Assembly: GCA_019787685.1 (NCBI GenBank)
Contig: JAHNUO010000009.1
Location: 186,001-250,000, forward strand
Source: Chiua virens
Lineage: Eukaryota; Basidiomycota; Agaricomycetes; Boletales; Boletaceae
Length of the DNA stretch: 64,000 bases
Direction: 5' to 3'
Shown: positions 39,267 through 52,119 of the stretch, one piece after another
Position numbering within the stretch: the first letter of the stretch is position 1
How the letters are laid out: each line of letters begins with the position of its first letter
The notes under the pieces: model-generated
The model's input: only the letters and a program-made list of their open reading frames with translations
The model's database searches: none
Told to the model about the DNA's origin: nothing
Translations under genes and position numbers: made by a program

Positions 39267-42200
39267 ATGACATCCACGTCCGGAACAGTTCAAAATTCCG
39301 ACAAACCCCGTCCCGTCGGAGAACCCGCGTCCCATGATGGCGCGAGAACGCCACGTCGTGTCCAGTGGGCTGGAGAAAATTATACTCAGATTGACGGTAA
39401 TCCAGATACCTCTCCGCAACAAAGTGTTCATGAGCTTGACGAGATGGGACTTGACGTACGTTTTCGTTCTGTCTCTTGACAGTCCCCCTTCGGCAGTGCT
39501 GAGAATAATCTCTAGCCCAGTACATTTGAGACGCTCCGAACCGCCTTGGAAAAACACTCCAAGGAGCATATTCGGACGGAGTCAGGACCGCAAGAGGGAG
39601 ACCCCAATGTATTTCCCTTGATGCCACCTCGAGCGATTGTCCCACTCCGCGATCCCCCTTCCGTTCCGGCGTCGCGTAATAACCTATTCACAAGTCCATT
39701 TCCTGGGGAATTGGGCCCGACCAACAGTGACAACCCATACTCTACCATAGACAAGCCTCAGGTACAGATACCGCAATCACAAGGCACGGGAAGTTCGTCA
39801 ACCCCAATCACAGCTGATATCATTGCTCGCCTTTCGGCTTCCACACTTGTCGCGGAGCGTACACATGATATTCCTGGCGAAGCATGGATAGACCCACTAG
39901 AACGAGAAGGTTTACCTATCCACGCACCGATACCGAGCGTTGGAAATCGGGAAGTTGGCAACACTGTCCGAAGGAGATCGACCTGGTTACGAGGAAGTAG
40001 AGACGATGAGACACACCTTGGTGGGAGGCACGTCGAACGATTGGCGGAACACCAGGCTGCGGGAGTGGTGCGCGCCCACACAAGGCGAGGTCGGGGCTGG
40101 TTCCATCACTCCCACGGTAAAAACTCTAGAAGCACGAAAAGTTCGAACGGAGGGGAGAAAGAATCACCAGACCAGGGTCAAAGAGGAACGGAGGAGCGAG
40201 GAAAGGCGTCAAAGGATACCCACTATGGTCGCCACCACATCCATTCCGATACAGGGAACGATACCGAGTTCGCCAATGGGGAGTTTCCCCGACCAGCACG
40301 GATGCGCAAAGCGGTTCCTGGCAGTTGGTTGGGGCCCACCATGCACCTTCCTCACATGCACGTCCATCGTGGTCGACACCAACCCGAGGACCACCATCGC
40401 GATTACCCCCATGGTCCAAAGCTTGGGAACGGTGTACTTAGTGCACTATTGGCACTTTACGGTCACGATCACGATCACGATCACGATGATGAAGGAAGTG
40501 CGAGCGGGACCAGCAGTCCCGGTAGACGGAGTCGTACCAGTTCCGATGCAGGAAGCGAGGAAGACATCCTTCCGAAACCTAACCGTCCCTGGTTACCGGA
40601 CGAGGACAGCCACGATCACTCCTCGAAGGGACAGAAAGACAAACACCATGAAAAGTTTGGCCTTGGTCGCTCCATGAAGAGCGGTTCTGCTTCATCCATC
40701 TTCGCCCATATCCGGACACCGTCTCTTCCCGCAGCCTCCACAACTCCCGCTCTTATTGCTGGAGCAGGTTCGCTTTCGGGAGCAGCAGCACCACAACAGG
40801 CAACGCTCGCACCGAATCTGGAGAGGCCAGGCTACAACCTTGTCAGATACTCGGTAGAAGAGGTACCAAGGACTACTCGGAGGTTCCCCAACGTGATATT
40901 CCCTAGGCATCGACGAACACGCAGCACGGATTCTGGTACTGCAGTCACCGATCATCCCACGCCTGAGATTAGGGACAGTGAGGAAGAATCGTCAGCTACG
41001 CCCCCTGCAACAATTGTGGGATCTCCAACGTTTGGTTCTGAAGGTTTGGAAACTGGTGGCCAGGAGCCTATTAACCCTGGAGGACGTACTAGAGGATGGA
41101 CTGGAAAATTGAATCTTCCGTTACCTATGCACTTGTCCCCGGGTCACCACAGGGCACTTTCGTCTCTTCCAGGTTCACCAAACGAGGATAATCTCCGTAC
41201 ACCAGGCGGAAGTGGCAGCGTGACATCTGGCAGTGCGGGAGGTACGCCCGTGAACGAATTTGGGGAGGAAAAGGACTATTTTGACCCTAAGGCTGTGGAG
41301 AGAGAGACCCAGCGGATACGAGGGCGGGAGAAGGAGCGCAGAGAGAGACACAAACAGAGAGACAAGGAAAAACGACGCAAAAGAAAAAAAGCGGAAGTTT
41401 ACGTGCGTCATTCATTCCTCTTTTCCACCGGTTGACTTAAAGAATGGTAGATTACGAGGCATGTGGCGGAGATTCTTCAACGACAAGAGTTCATCATGAA
41501 GCTTTCCCGAGCGATGATGATGTTTGGCGGTCCCTCTCACCGGCTAGCGGCGCAAATACAGAGCACTGGACGTGTTCTAGATCTTGAACTCAGCTGCATG
41601 TACCTGCCGGATATGATGCTCATATCGTTCGAGGACAGTACAACTGGTACGAGTAACGTCAAACTCATACGCCAAAGTAGCGCTTTGGATCTAGAGAAGC
41701 TCGGGGATGCTCATGTATTGTACTGGAACGTAAGCGAGATGATATTTGATAGCGTATAAACTGCTAACCTGTCTGCTAGGTTATTCACGACGAATTGTCA
41801 GTCTCGGCAGCATCGGCGTCGTTGGATGTTTTGATGCGCAAAAAGCCCCTCTATAACTTTGTGCAGCTGACCATCGTCGGGGGATTGTGCTCGGCCTCCA
41901 TCTGTTCCGTTTCATTTTCAGGATCTTTCATTGACAGTCTTGCATCGGCACCTCTCGGTGCACTCCTCGTTGCAATTCAGTTGATCGGCGTGCGCAACGA
42001 ATTGTATGTGAATGTGTTTGAAATTACCATTGCAACGCTCTTGAGCTTCTTGAGCGCTGCGTTGGCATCGACCAAACATTTCTGTTACTCCGCCGTTGCA
42101 AGTAGCTCGGTGGTCTTGATCCTGCCCGTAAGCAGTCGCCAACTCACCTCCGCTGAAATGGAACTAATGAGAGCGCATATAAAGGGCTTCATTGTGTTGA

Positions 42201-43058
42201 GCGGGTCCCTCGAGCTTGCTTCGCGTTCATTGGTCGCCGGTGCTGTTCGATTATGTTTCGCCTTGATGTACTCGCTTTTCCTGGGTTTCGGACTTGCAAT
42301 TGGGGCCGAGGTATACGAAAAGATAATCGGGCAACCAGTTGTGGGCCCGACGGACTACATATGTGTAAACTCCCATGACCCCGCAGGACCATGGTGGCAG
42401 CAAACGCCAAGCCTCTGGTGGGCGTTCTTGACAGTGCCCATGTATTCGCTGTTCCTAAGCATGAGATTGATGGCCCCGTGGTGGAAGAAAGAAATGGTGG
42501 GTACCAGCATATCGCCGCATATATTGGCTTCTAATCTGCGCGGGTACTAGGTCCTGCTTATCGCAATCGCTTCGATAGGCTGGGTTACGAATCATTTCAC
42601 GGGCACTAAATTCCCGAACCAAAGCGATATCAGTGCAGCAGTAGGGTAGGTCTTGTTCGATTGACATGACCCAGGCTCCATACTAATGGGATGTTGGGTG
42701 GGTTTAGTGCATTTGCTGTCGGATTTGTGTCCAACCTGTATGGACGGTTTTTCCATGGGAATGCATTCGTTGTCATGGTAGGTGTTCCGCGGATCGAAGT
42801 TCAGGCGACTAAATGAAATTTCCACCAAAGATCACGGGTATTTTGTTTCAAGTTCCTTCGGGCCTTGGCAACGGAGGTCTCCTGAATTTCGTGTCAGACC
42901 AGACATCGGGATCGTCTTCGTCCTACCTGAGTGGGTTCCAGACTGCCTTGCAGTTAATCTCCGTTGCGATTGGACTTACGGTCGGGCTTGGAATTTCTTT
43001 GGTCCTCGTACACCCCATCCAGAGTCGCCGGCGTGCCGGTGGCTTGTTCAGTTTGTGA
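39267..43058 (+). CDS. ThrE/DUF1212 membrane protein, Prm10-like
   Basis: Seven exons: 39267-39455, 39516-41402, 41451-41729, 41780-42496, 42551-42645, 42708-42777, 42831-43058. They join in phase to 1154 residues. The first ~690 residues are soluble and low-complexity, with a His-Asp repeat (GHDHDHDHDDEG, about 40450-40490), a Ser/Arg/Lys-rich region and a highly charged end (RERHKQRDKEKRRKRKK). Then comes the family core RQEFIMKLSRAMMMFGGPSHRL and about ten hydrophobic segments, ending ...HPIQSRRRAGGLFSL. This layout matches pheromone-regulated membrane protein 10 and ThrE-type exporters. The substrate in fungi is not established. No breaks are seen. Confidence 0.85.
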
Positions 43059-45147
43059 AAAAATGACTCGGCGAAGAACAACCTACAGTGCACAGCATCC
43101 TTGCTTTGTGGGTCCCGGTTTCCGATCCGGTACATATACTAACCCGGTCCGACGAACCGCATACTTTAAAGCGACTTACTTGATTTGATTTGTTCATTCT
43201 CTGCCGCTCCTTTTAGTTACGTTTTTGAAATGTGTTTGATAGTCGTTCTATCTCCGAGTCGGGCCCGTCTTAGTTGCTTTTTGCGGCGCTCTATCTTGAT
43301 TGGAACCGTTTCTTCACCTTACACGGACACTGCCAGTACACACGACAAACTTCATCGTTTCGCATTCTTGTATATTACTGAGAGTATCATCATATAAGAC
43401 CCGTCTCTAGTTCAACGTGTCAACTGTGTCAACTGTTTATTTGAATTGGTTCCATACGGATGGTTACCAATAATGACTGACAGTTATTGCTGGCGTACGG
43501 TCAGGGGTGTCCGCCTATCGAAAACACAAGAGCCTCGATAACAACCTTGCGTGTGAGATAGATCTTCTTGTCGTGTGGATGTAATCGTCCACCAGGCACA
43601 GGTACATATGGTTCGGCCAGTGCAAGGGGTTGCAAGAAGCGACGGTCTCTTTATATGCAGTGTGGCGGTAAGGGGCTCAGCTTGAAAAGGCATTACTCGA
43701 CCGCGCTGTCTCGGGTGCGCGCCCATAGTGAGGAAGAAGCTAGACACTTCCTGTCCCTGAGTGTGTGGTATTATGTTTGAACGAACCAGAGGCTTCGTGT
43801 GGGCGCCAAGTTTTCTCTGAACCCGGGCCGTGTAATCATGGCACATGTTTTTACGGCAAGGGGTGTGACTTGGTGGCGATAAATTCAATGCCTCGATTGC
43901 ACCTGGGCGCAACGGTGAGCCTTAGGAACGAAGTACCAAGCCTATAGGCACCCTCATTGCGGACAGCACCTTAGCCTGCCGTACAGAACGAGACAGCTGT
44001 TCCTGGAAGTGACATCCTCTACTCCTTTTCGTTCCTTTCGGAGTGGAGAGGAGGTGGGGCCATTACTTAAGATTTGGTCAAAGCGGAGGTGGCCGTACCT
44101 GTGGACGCTCTTATCAGGGCCATTGCTCTGTGTTCTGGAATGTTTACGAGTTCAGGACCTCAGGCCTCCGAATCAGTGTCCAGTCAGCGCCGCATTGGTA
44201 GTAAAGTTTACTTCCGCTGAAGGAACACGTCCAATACGCAGACGGCTCTATCGCATTCGGTTTCAGTGCTCGGAAACAATGCTGTCAATATAGTTATATA
44301 CCGTACACACCACCTGCGTTTCTCTTCTGACAATTATCACCGTATACCGGGCCACTGCGTTCGAAGATGCAGGCCTGCCAGTGCGGGGCTTGATGGTGAA
44401 CGGTAAGTGGTTCGCCCCTGATTTACACCGCACGTTATTGTGATAGTCGACGGGAAAGCTGACTCGTCAGGGACCGATATACAGTATCACAGCACTGTAT
44501 AACACTATGTGTCCCAATAATCGGTGGATCATCGGCTATCTGTGTTCCTTGAGGATCATCGATCATCACGACGGACTGCGTGAAACTCACCGATGTGACC
44601 GCTGTCTCCTCAAAACATGAAGAGATGAAACATATATATATGCAACAGGTCGCAGTTGTGGACGACTCGTCGGCAGCGTTTTCTCCAGTTGCCAGATTGA
44701 ACTTCATGATGGTTACCGCTGGCAATAGGGAACCTTGTCAATGGTTGTACCAAAGATATCCTGCGGAAGGTTTTCTCAACCACGAACTGGCCACATGTAA
44801 CACGAACTCATACGGGGTACATGGAACATCGATTCATACGATTCACGGCTTCGGGAGGACACTGGCATTTGGAGTGGGCTTGGACGTGGCAGATCAATCA
44901 GATTTCGAGTTCACTGGCACGTGATTTTATGATCGCGTTGCTGCGTGCCGAGATCGAGCCGATTCGTTTCGAGTGACAGCCACTGTCGCCTACGCAGCTG
45001 CGCAGCGCCATGGTCCTGTGGAGCACCGCGCCAAGATCCCCGGTAAACATGCGGGTTGGCGTTGCTATATACCCGCTATGGTACCAGGTTACTGACGTCT
45101 CTCGTCCTTTTTCGTCTCATTATACTCGGCGGTGGGTGTAAGGTGTA
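43059..45147. other. Intergenic, nothing recognised
   Basis: Open frames here are short and without motifs. No tRNA or repeat was recognised. The last part is the upstream region of the GT15 gene. Confidence 0.5.
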
Positions 45148-46935
45148 ATGGCCATACCCATTCGTTATGTTTTCATAGCTGTTTTTTTCCTTGTGAGTAT
45201 CGCGAAGTCCAGCGGGTCTCGTCCGACCTCAACATATCTTTGCAGGCACTGTTTTTCGTCACATTCAGATTGAGCAACCTAAGCTTGACGCTTGGGACGT
45301 TTAGCCCTACAGTTCCCGCAGATTCAAGTCAGGATACCGACACCCTCACCCTTTCCGATTTCACGCCATCCGTTTCCTCAGACGCACGCGAGAGAGCGAA
45401 TGCCACGTTCATCATCCTTTGTCGAAACTCTGACCTTGATGGGGTTATCCAGAGCGTCCAGAGCGCCGAAGATCGGTTCAACCGCGAGTATAACTATCCT
45501 TATGTTTTCTTGAACGAGGAACCTTTCGACGAGCAGTTCAAAAGGTATGCCACTTCCAGATCGAACTTCTACAAGTGCATGTTTTTGAGCCTTTGTCAAT
45601 CGTAAGGCGCATATCAGTGTTATCAAATGCTCAAATGGAGTTTGGGATCATACCACATGATCATTGGTATGCACCATCATGGATTGACGAACAAAAGGCT
45701 GCAGACGCTAGGAAGAAGATGGAAGAAGATAAAGTTATCTATGGAGGTACGTCAAAGCGATTAGAGCCGTGCTGGGTACCCAACCCTATCTCGTACAGGC
45801 AGCCTTCCTTATCGTAACATGTGTCGGTTCAATTCCGGTGTGAGTACAACGCTAAAACAATTTTGATGTATCATGTTGACTTGGGGAAGTTTTTCTTCAG
45901 ACATCCGCTCCTTCAAAAGTACAGGTAGGTGGCGTATATTGCGTGCGGATCCTTTTTCGCTGATGCGAACTGTATCCCTAGGTACTATTGGAGGATTGAG
46001 TGAGCTTTTCGTCAGATATCAAGTTGAAGCTAAACTAAGCGAGCAATTCGCTACCCGACAGACCATGGGTTCGTTTTCACTGTGATGTTCCCTCGGACCC
46101 ACTTCGGTTCATGCAAGACTACAATAAAACCTATGGTAAGTCCGGTTACTTTGTATCTTGTAGATTGGCACGTGCGAAGTTGTCTAAATACTCTCTTTGG
46201 TTCATCTTGATCAATTACTCGTGGATCAGGCTTCACAATTTCACTGTATGAATTCCAAGCAACTATACCCTCCTTGTGGGACAGGGTGAAGGGTACGTTC
46301 GAACCTGCGTGGCTAAATTTATGCAAAGCAAAATCACTGACACCTGGCTCTTTGCGCTGTGATCCACGTTTTGATCCACGTTCCAGAGTATGCCCGGGCG
46401 CATCCAGACACACTGCATCCGAACAATGCCCTTGGTTTTATCTCTGACGACACCGGGAGCAGCTACAATTTATGTCATTGTGAGTATTAGTTCTGACCGC
46501 CCATTCTCCATGAGGTTTATTAACCACCCGAATAACACTAGTTTGGTCCAACTTCGAGATTGGGGACATGGACTTTTGGCGAGGAGAGACATACACGTCT
46601 TTCTTCGAATTCCTCGACCGAGCGGGAGGGTTTTACTACGAGGCAAGTTCCCGATCTTGTTTCAATCTGCTACGTGCAGTCAGTGCGGGATAGCTCATTG
46701 ACCAACATAGCGCTGGGGAGATGCACCGGTGCACTCCATCGCCGCCGCTTTATTTTTGCCGCGTAACTCCATTCATTTCTTTAATGATATCGGGTATGAG
46801 CACCCACCCTTTACGCATTGTCCTATCGATAAGCAGCGTTGGGCGAGTGGCCGGTGCTCGTGCAACCCGGATACTAGCTTTGACTATGATGGTTATTCCT
46901 GCTTACGGCGATGGGAAGCACTTGACGATCAATAG
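45148..46935 (+). CDS. GT15 alpha-1,2-mannosyltransferase (KRE2/MNT1/KTR family)
   Basis: Eleven exons join in phase to 377 residues: 45148-45192, 45246-45544, 45607-45746, 45799-45839, 45890-45924, 45982-45999, 46062-46135, 46230-46292, 46387-46479, 46542-46642, 46711-46935. The N-terminus MAIPIRYVFIAVFFL-ALFFVTF is a type II signal anchor, as in Golgi transferases. Family blocks are NATFIILCRNSDL, YRNMCRFNSGFFFRHPLL, YYWRIEP, FHCDVPSDP, GFTISLYEF, SYNLCHFWSNFEIGDMDF and GGFYYERWGDAPVHSIAAA. The enzyme adds alpha-1,2-mannose from GDP-mannose to N- and O-glycans. Exon 6 is only 18 nt. Intron 10 (46643-46710) is GC-AG (GAG|GCAAGT). No breaks are seen. Confidence 0.93.
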
Positions 46936-49092
46936 ATTTGGCTATCTTGCCATCATCGTCCTGTGTAGCGGGGCAGTGATTGCAACGGCCAGGGTAACCC
47001 GACCGACTACTTGTGGTCTGGTTACACTATCATAAACGGATTAATGAATGGGATTTGTATAAATTCATAATTTATAATTTTTCTAAACTAAGTATACTGG
47101 CGTGTACGGCGACGAATTCTCCCAGGCTGAGAGAGCGCTGCGATTATCTTCAATCATCGATCGTCCGTCATTCCGATCTTCAGAGTCGAGTGAAGAGCAT
47201 GGTCTTGCCAGCAATGGCGAATCCTAGTTGCAGTCTCGGCCCGAAAGAGTCAATGTCGTGCTGCCTCGATCGACAAACTTTTCATCGAGTCGGGCCGGGA
47301 CAACTCGACACTCGACACCCAACCACTGATGTATGAATCGCGATGTCGGTGCCCCTGCTGGAAAAAAATAGGGTTGACTGTCGAGCGAAGTCAGAAGAAC
47401 AATCTAAGCAGAATGGTCCTATATCGAGTAAAAACGGCGACACGTCCGGAGAACGATTGCGCGGCGGCGGCACCGAGACAACAGAGTTCATGTTAGTCCA
47501 TCAGGCTTTGTGCCAACGAATCTGATGAGATCGTACCTCCTGAACAACCCAGCACTGGCAATTTCAATGGCGCCCAGAAACTGACGAGTTCAATGGAAAG
47601 TCTTCTGGGAAAGCCATGTGTATTCCACAACTGCCTTCTCCGTGACGGTAGGCCGAAAATGAACGGAAGCGAACTATATGTCCGGGCAACGAAACTTGAC
47701 CCATTCGCGTTCCCACCGAGCAGCTTCGATGACTCTTCAGGTTCGTTCACGGTACGTGATGCATCCCCAGGCCTGTTCGTTTATTCTTGTTCTTTTCGAG
47801 ATAGTGGCTTCATCATATGGGGTTTCCCTGTCCGGGTACTTTGTATTCCGAATCACCTTTTTGATGTCAGCATCACCAAATCACGGATATTCAAGTTCGT
47901 TTTCAGATTTCTCAGCGCCGTATTGCCCGCAATAGGTAGGGTCGGCGCGCAGAGCTGTGTCCCATTGTCAATGCTGGACTGGCCAAAATGGTTCTCGGAA
48001 TCATAGCGTTAGTTCGGTTCCTGCTCGCATCCAAGGGTAGCTATCCTCTGACCCACCTGCGGTCATTGGGTCACAACGAATCTTGAGTGGAGACTCATCA
48101 GATTGGTGATCATCACAATGCACTCGTCAGGTGCGTTGCTGTCCACGCATGCGCTATCAATCAGGTCTGTTGCTAACGACATAGACTTTCAATAGAAATC
48201 GCACCGCAATTGGTTAAGTCGATGAGGTACGGACTAATCTTGGTCTGTCCCCAAAAAATACATACGAAGATTCAGAATGGACACATCTGCCTTTTTTTGG
48301 AAGGGTGGGTAAGACTTTTCGAAATTCGGTCGCTTGATGACTTCGTTTGCTAACTTGAATATGACGTGTTGCCAAAAAATTGCAGGACCACTCAACTTTG
48401 TCGGCCATGCTGCAAGAGCGCTGCGTAAGTGTTTGGCATAGGAAATTCGGTTACTCAGCTACTGCATCTGTGCCAAGAGATTCAGATCACAATCCCACCA
48501 TTAGAAGCGAAGAGTTCGGATTCCTCCCAAAAACCGCTTTTCCCGTGCCTTCATCATTGGACTGAGTCCGATTGCCCCTAACCAAGGTCGAAGGCCACCG
48601 TGCGATCAAAATCCGAGGCCAACTTTTGGCGGTGATTTAGAAGATGATTCCTTGAGATTGTACCTATAGGTCAGGAGACCCATCATGGGAGCCGGATGTT
48701 AGTCGACAATTTCTATCTGAATTGTTGATTCCACCCTTCCGTCGGCTTTGAATGGTGCAATAACCGCCAGGCAACCACATTGTTTTGGTTTGCGAGGCCT
48801 GGTTGTTATCTGCCGCGTGGGCTGAACCGAGTATGTCGTAAATATTACAACTCGGAATATCCTTCATGCATATTATGCTAACATTTGGTCACCTACAGCC
48901 TCAAGGCGCTATCTATTCGGTTAACGAATGGTAGGACTGGGAGCCCGCCACTGGTGGGGATCCTATAAAGTGAGATGGAGGAAGGGAATTACCCTCCGTC
49001 GTACGCAGCTCAACCTGTCGTTCGTTCTCTTCCTCACGAACGCTCTAGACCCGTTTGTATTGTTCTTCCACATCACCTTTTAGACCTGAGCA
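46936..49092. other. Intergenic with possible unrecognised exons
   Basis: A plausible exon runs from about 47493 (after TTAG) to 47749 (before GTACGT), encoding a stretch with MESLLGKPCVFHNCLLRDGRPK, followed by exon-like pieces near 47806-47930 and 48386-48423. I could not join these into a convincing gene, and no family is recognised. The last ~150 bp are the upstream region of the A-T-TE gene. Confidence 0.35.
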
Positions 49093-52000
49093 ATGGCACA
49101 CGTGGCAACTCCCGCGCAAGGCGTCATCTCGAGCCTCAAGACCTCCCTCCACGAGGAGCCTTCTTGTGCCCCGTCTACCCTTGTCGATGTCCTATCCAAC
49201 GCCGCTCAGCGATATCCGTCGCACGAGCTCAGTTTCATTACTTCCTCAGCTCATGACTCATCCATGCAAACCAAGACTTTCAGCACCTTCAACCAGAATG
49301 TACGCAACCTCGCCGGCGCGCTCGTCGGGCTGAACAAACCTGCCGGATCCATCATCCTTGTCTACTTGACGGAACACGAGGATAACATGACTGCCGTCTG
49401 GGCGTGTCTCCTTGCTGGCTACATTCCGTGCTTGCAGCCCGCTCTCAGCGCACAACAGGCTCATAAGGAGGCGCACATCGCGCACATCACCAGCATTACC
49501 CGTTCGGCTACCTGGATCACTAACGAGGCCGGCGTAGAGCAAGTAAAATCTATCCCCGGATTGGAGCTCCACCTCCTCTCTGAGCTCAGGATCGCGGCTG
49601 AGGGCTACAGTATGCCGGCTGATTGGTGTGCTCGGACTCTCCAGCCCGACGATGAAGCGATCTTCTTCTTGACTTCGGGATCAACCGGTTTCTCGAAAGT
49701 TGTCGTTCACACCCACAGGACCATCCTGGCTGCTTGCTCCTCCAAGGGTGCAGCCTATGGATTGACTTCTGACTCGAAGTTTTTGAACTGTAAGTTTTGT
49801 TATCCTGCGCTACTATCTCTGTTTAATGGGTGATCGACAGGGGTCGGTTTCGACCACGTTGCCGGCTCACTCGAGAACCACATGACGCCTTTCTTGTATG
49901 GTGCATCTCAACTCCACGTCCACCCTTCGGTCATTTTGTCCGACCAGCTGCGCTTCCTCCAATTGATCGAGGCAAAATCAATTAACATTACGTTTGCTCC
50001 CAACTTCCTCCTTGCCAAGCTTACCCGGGATTTGGAAAGGAGAACGGACCTTTTCGGAACCTTTAACTTGTCCTCTCTCAAACGTATTAACAGTGGTGGT
50101 GAGGCTGTCGTTTCAAAGACCGCCAAGGCCTTCGTTTCCGTGCTGAAGAACCTCACCAATGACCCCGCCGTATTAAACTTCGTCATCTCTCCCGGTTTCG
50201 GTATGACTGAGACCTGGTAAGTACCCGGCGTTTCAGAGTATAGCTTCCGTCTGACGTTTTGTTTGCAGTGCGGGATGCATCTACAACCCCGCCGATGTGT
50301 ATGCCTCTGAACCCAAGTTCGAGTTCCTTGAACTTGGTGTTCCGAACCAGGAATGCGAGATGCGTATCGTGAACCCTGAGGATGGCGTCACACCCCGTCC
50401 CGACGGTGAGAGCGGAGAACTTCAAGTTCGTGGGCCCATGGTGTTCCTCCGGTACTACAACAACATCGAGGCGACTTGGGCTTCGTTCGTCCAGGGCGGC
50501 TGGTACCGCACGGGTGACGTCGGTGTCATCGAGGATGGTTCCTTGAGACTCAGTGGTCGTATGAAGGAAACCGTTATTGTTCACGGTGTCTCTTACGGTA
50601 TTCCCGAGCTCGAGACCCATCTCCAGACCGTGGAGGGTGTTACCCACTCTTTCCTTGCTGCGGCGCCCTACCGTGCTCCCGGGCAACAAACTGAAGGTTT
50701 CATTATCTTCTACTCACCCACCTTTGACTTGCAAGGCGAAGATGCTTCTACCAGAGTATCGGCGACCCACCGCGCGCTCCGTGACGTCTGTATCAAGATG
50801 ATCACGCTCCCTCCTCAGCACATCATTCCTATTCCCCTCGATCAGATGGAGAAGACCACTCTCGGCAAGCTCTCTCGTTCTCGTCTTCTCATCCGGCTCA
50901 AGAACGGTGAGCTCGCTAAGCACCTCACCCGTGCCGAGGAACTCCTCAGCGAGGCCCGCGGAGCCTCCTTCGTTACTCCTTCGAGCGAGACCGAGAAGAC
51001 CCTCGCGCGCATCTACGCTGACATCTTCAACCTGGATGTTTCGGATGTCTCCTCTTCCGACAACTTCTTCGAGCTTGGTGGTACCTCCATCGATGTCATT
51101 CGTCTCAAGAGAGAGGGCGAGGCTGCGTTCGATATCCCCGACATCCCGACTATCCAGATTCTCAAACACCCTGTCCTCTCCAGCCTCGCCAACTACGTTG
51201 AAGCTATGAAGTCCGAGAACGTCGTTGCTGAAGAGTACGACCCTATCGTTCCTCTTAACCTTACCGGCAGCAAGACCCCCATCTTTATGGTTCACCCTGG
51301 TGTCGGTGAGGTCCTTATCTTCGTCAACCTCGCCAAGTACTTCCACAACGAGCGTCCCTTCTATGCATTCCGTGCCCGTGGTTTCGAACCCGGCCATCCA
51401 TTCTTCACCTCCATGGACGAGATGGTTTCCTCCTACGCTGCTGCCGTCAAGCGCACGCAACCCCACGGTCCTTACGCGATTGCCGGTTACTCCTATGGTG
51501 GTGTCGTCGCGTTCGAGGTTGCCAAGCGCCTGGAAGCCATGGGAGATGAAGTCAAGTTCACCGGTCTGATCAACATCCCTCCTCACATCGCTGACCGTAT
51601 GCACGAGATCGACTGGACGAGCGGCATGCTCAACCTGTCGTACTTCCTTGGTCTTGTGACGAAGCAGGATGCATACGATCTCATTCCCTCGCTGCGCCCT
51701 CTGACGCGCAAGGAGCAGTTGGAGGTGGTTTGGAAGTTGTCTCCCCCAGAGCGTCTCGTAGAGCTTCAACTCACGCCCGAGAAGCTCGACCACTGGGTCG
51801 ACATCGCCGGGTCGCTCATCGAGTGTGGCAAGGAATACAACCCGGGTGGCTCCGTTTGTAAGTCTTGCCCTCTTCACGACATTGAGGTTATCGCTTATTT
51901 TTCGTGTCCTTAGCTATCCTCGATGTCTTTTACGCTATTCCTCTCCGTGGCTCCAAGGAGGACTGGTTGAACAAGCAGCTCAAGCCATGGGCTGAGTTCA

Positions 52001-52119
52001 GCCGTGCAGAACCATCGTACACCGACGTCCCAGGACAACACTACACCCTCATGGACTTTGACCACGTCCCTGGATTCCAAAAGATCTTCCGGAAGCGCCT
52101 CGAAGCGCGTGGTCTCTAA
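49093..52119 (+). CDS. A-T-TE synthetase, atromentin/quinone-synthetase type (NRPS-like)
   Basis: Four exons (49093-49789, 49841-50216, 50269-51857, 51914-52119) give 955 residues, the usual size of this class. Adenylation domain: ATP-binding LTSGSTGFSKVV near 194, GFGMTET and WYRTGDVGVIEDGSLRLSGRMKE. Thiolation domain: DNFFELGGTSIDVIRLK, with the phosphopantetheine Ser near 630. Thioesterase: GYSYGG, with the nucleophile Ser near 764. In basidiomycetes A-T-TE enzymes of this kind dimerise aryl pyruvates such as 4-hydroxyphenylpyruvate to atromentin, the precursor of variegatic acid-type pigments; the exact product cannot be read from sequence. The usual partner aminotransferase is not next to it here. 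All domains look intact. Confidence 0.88.
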
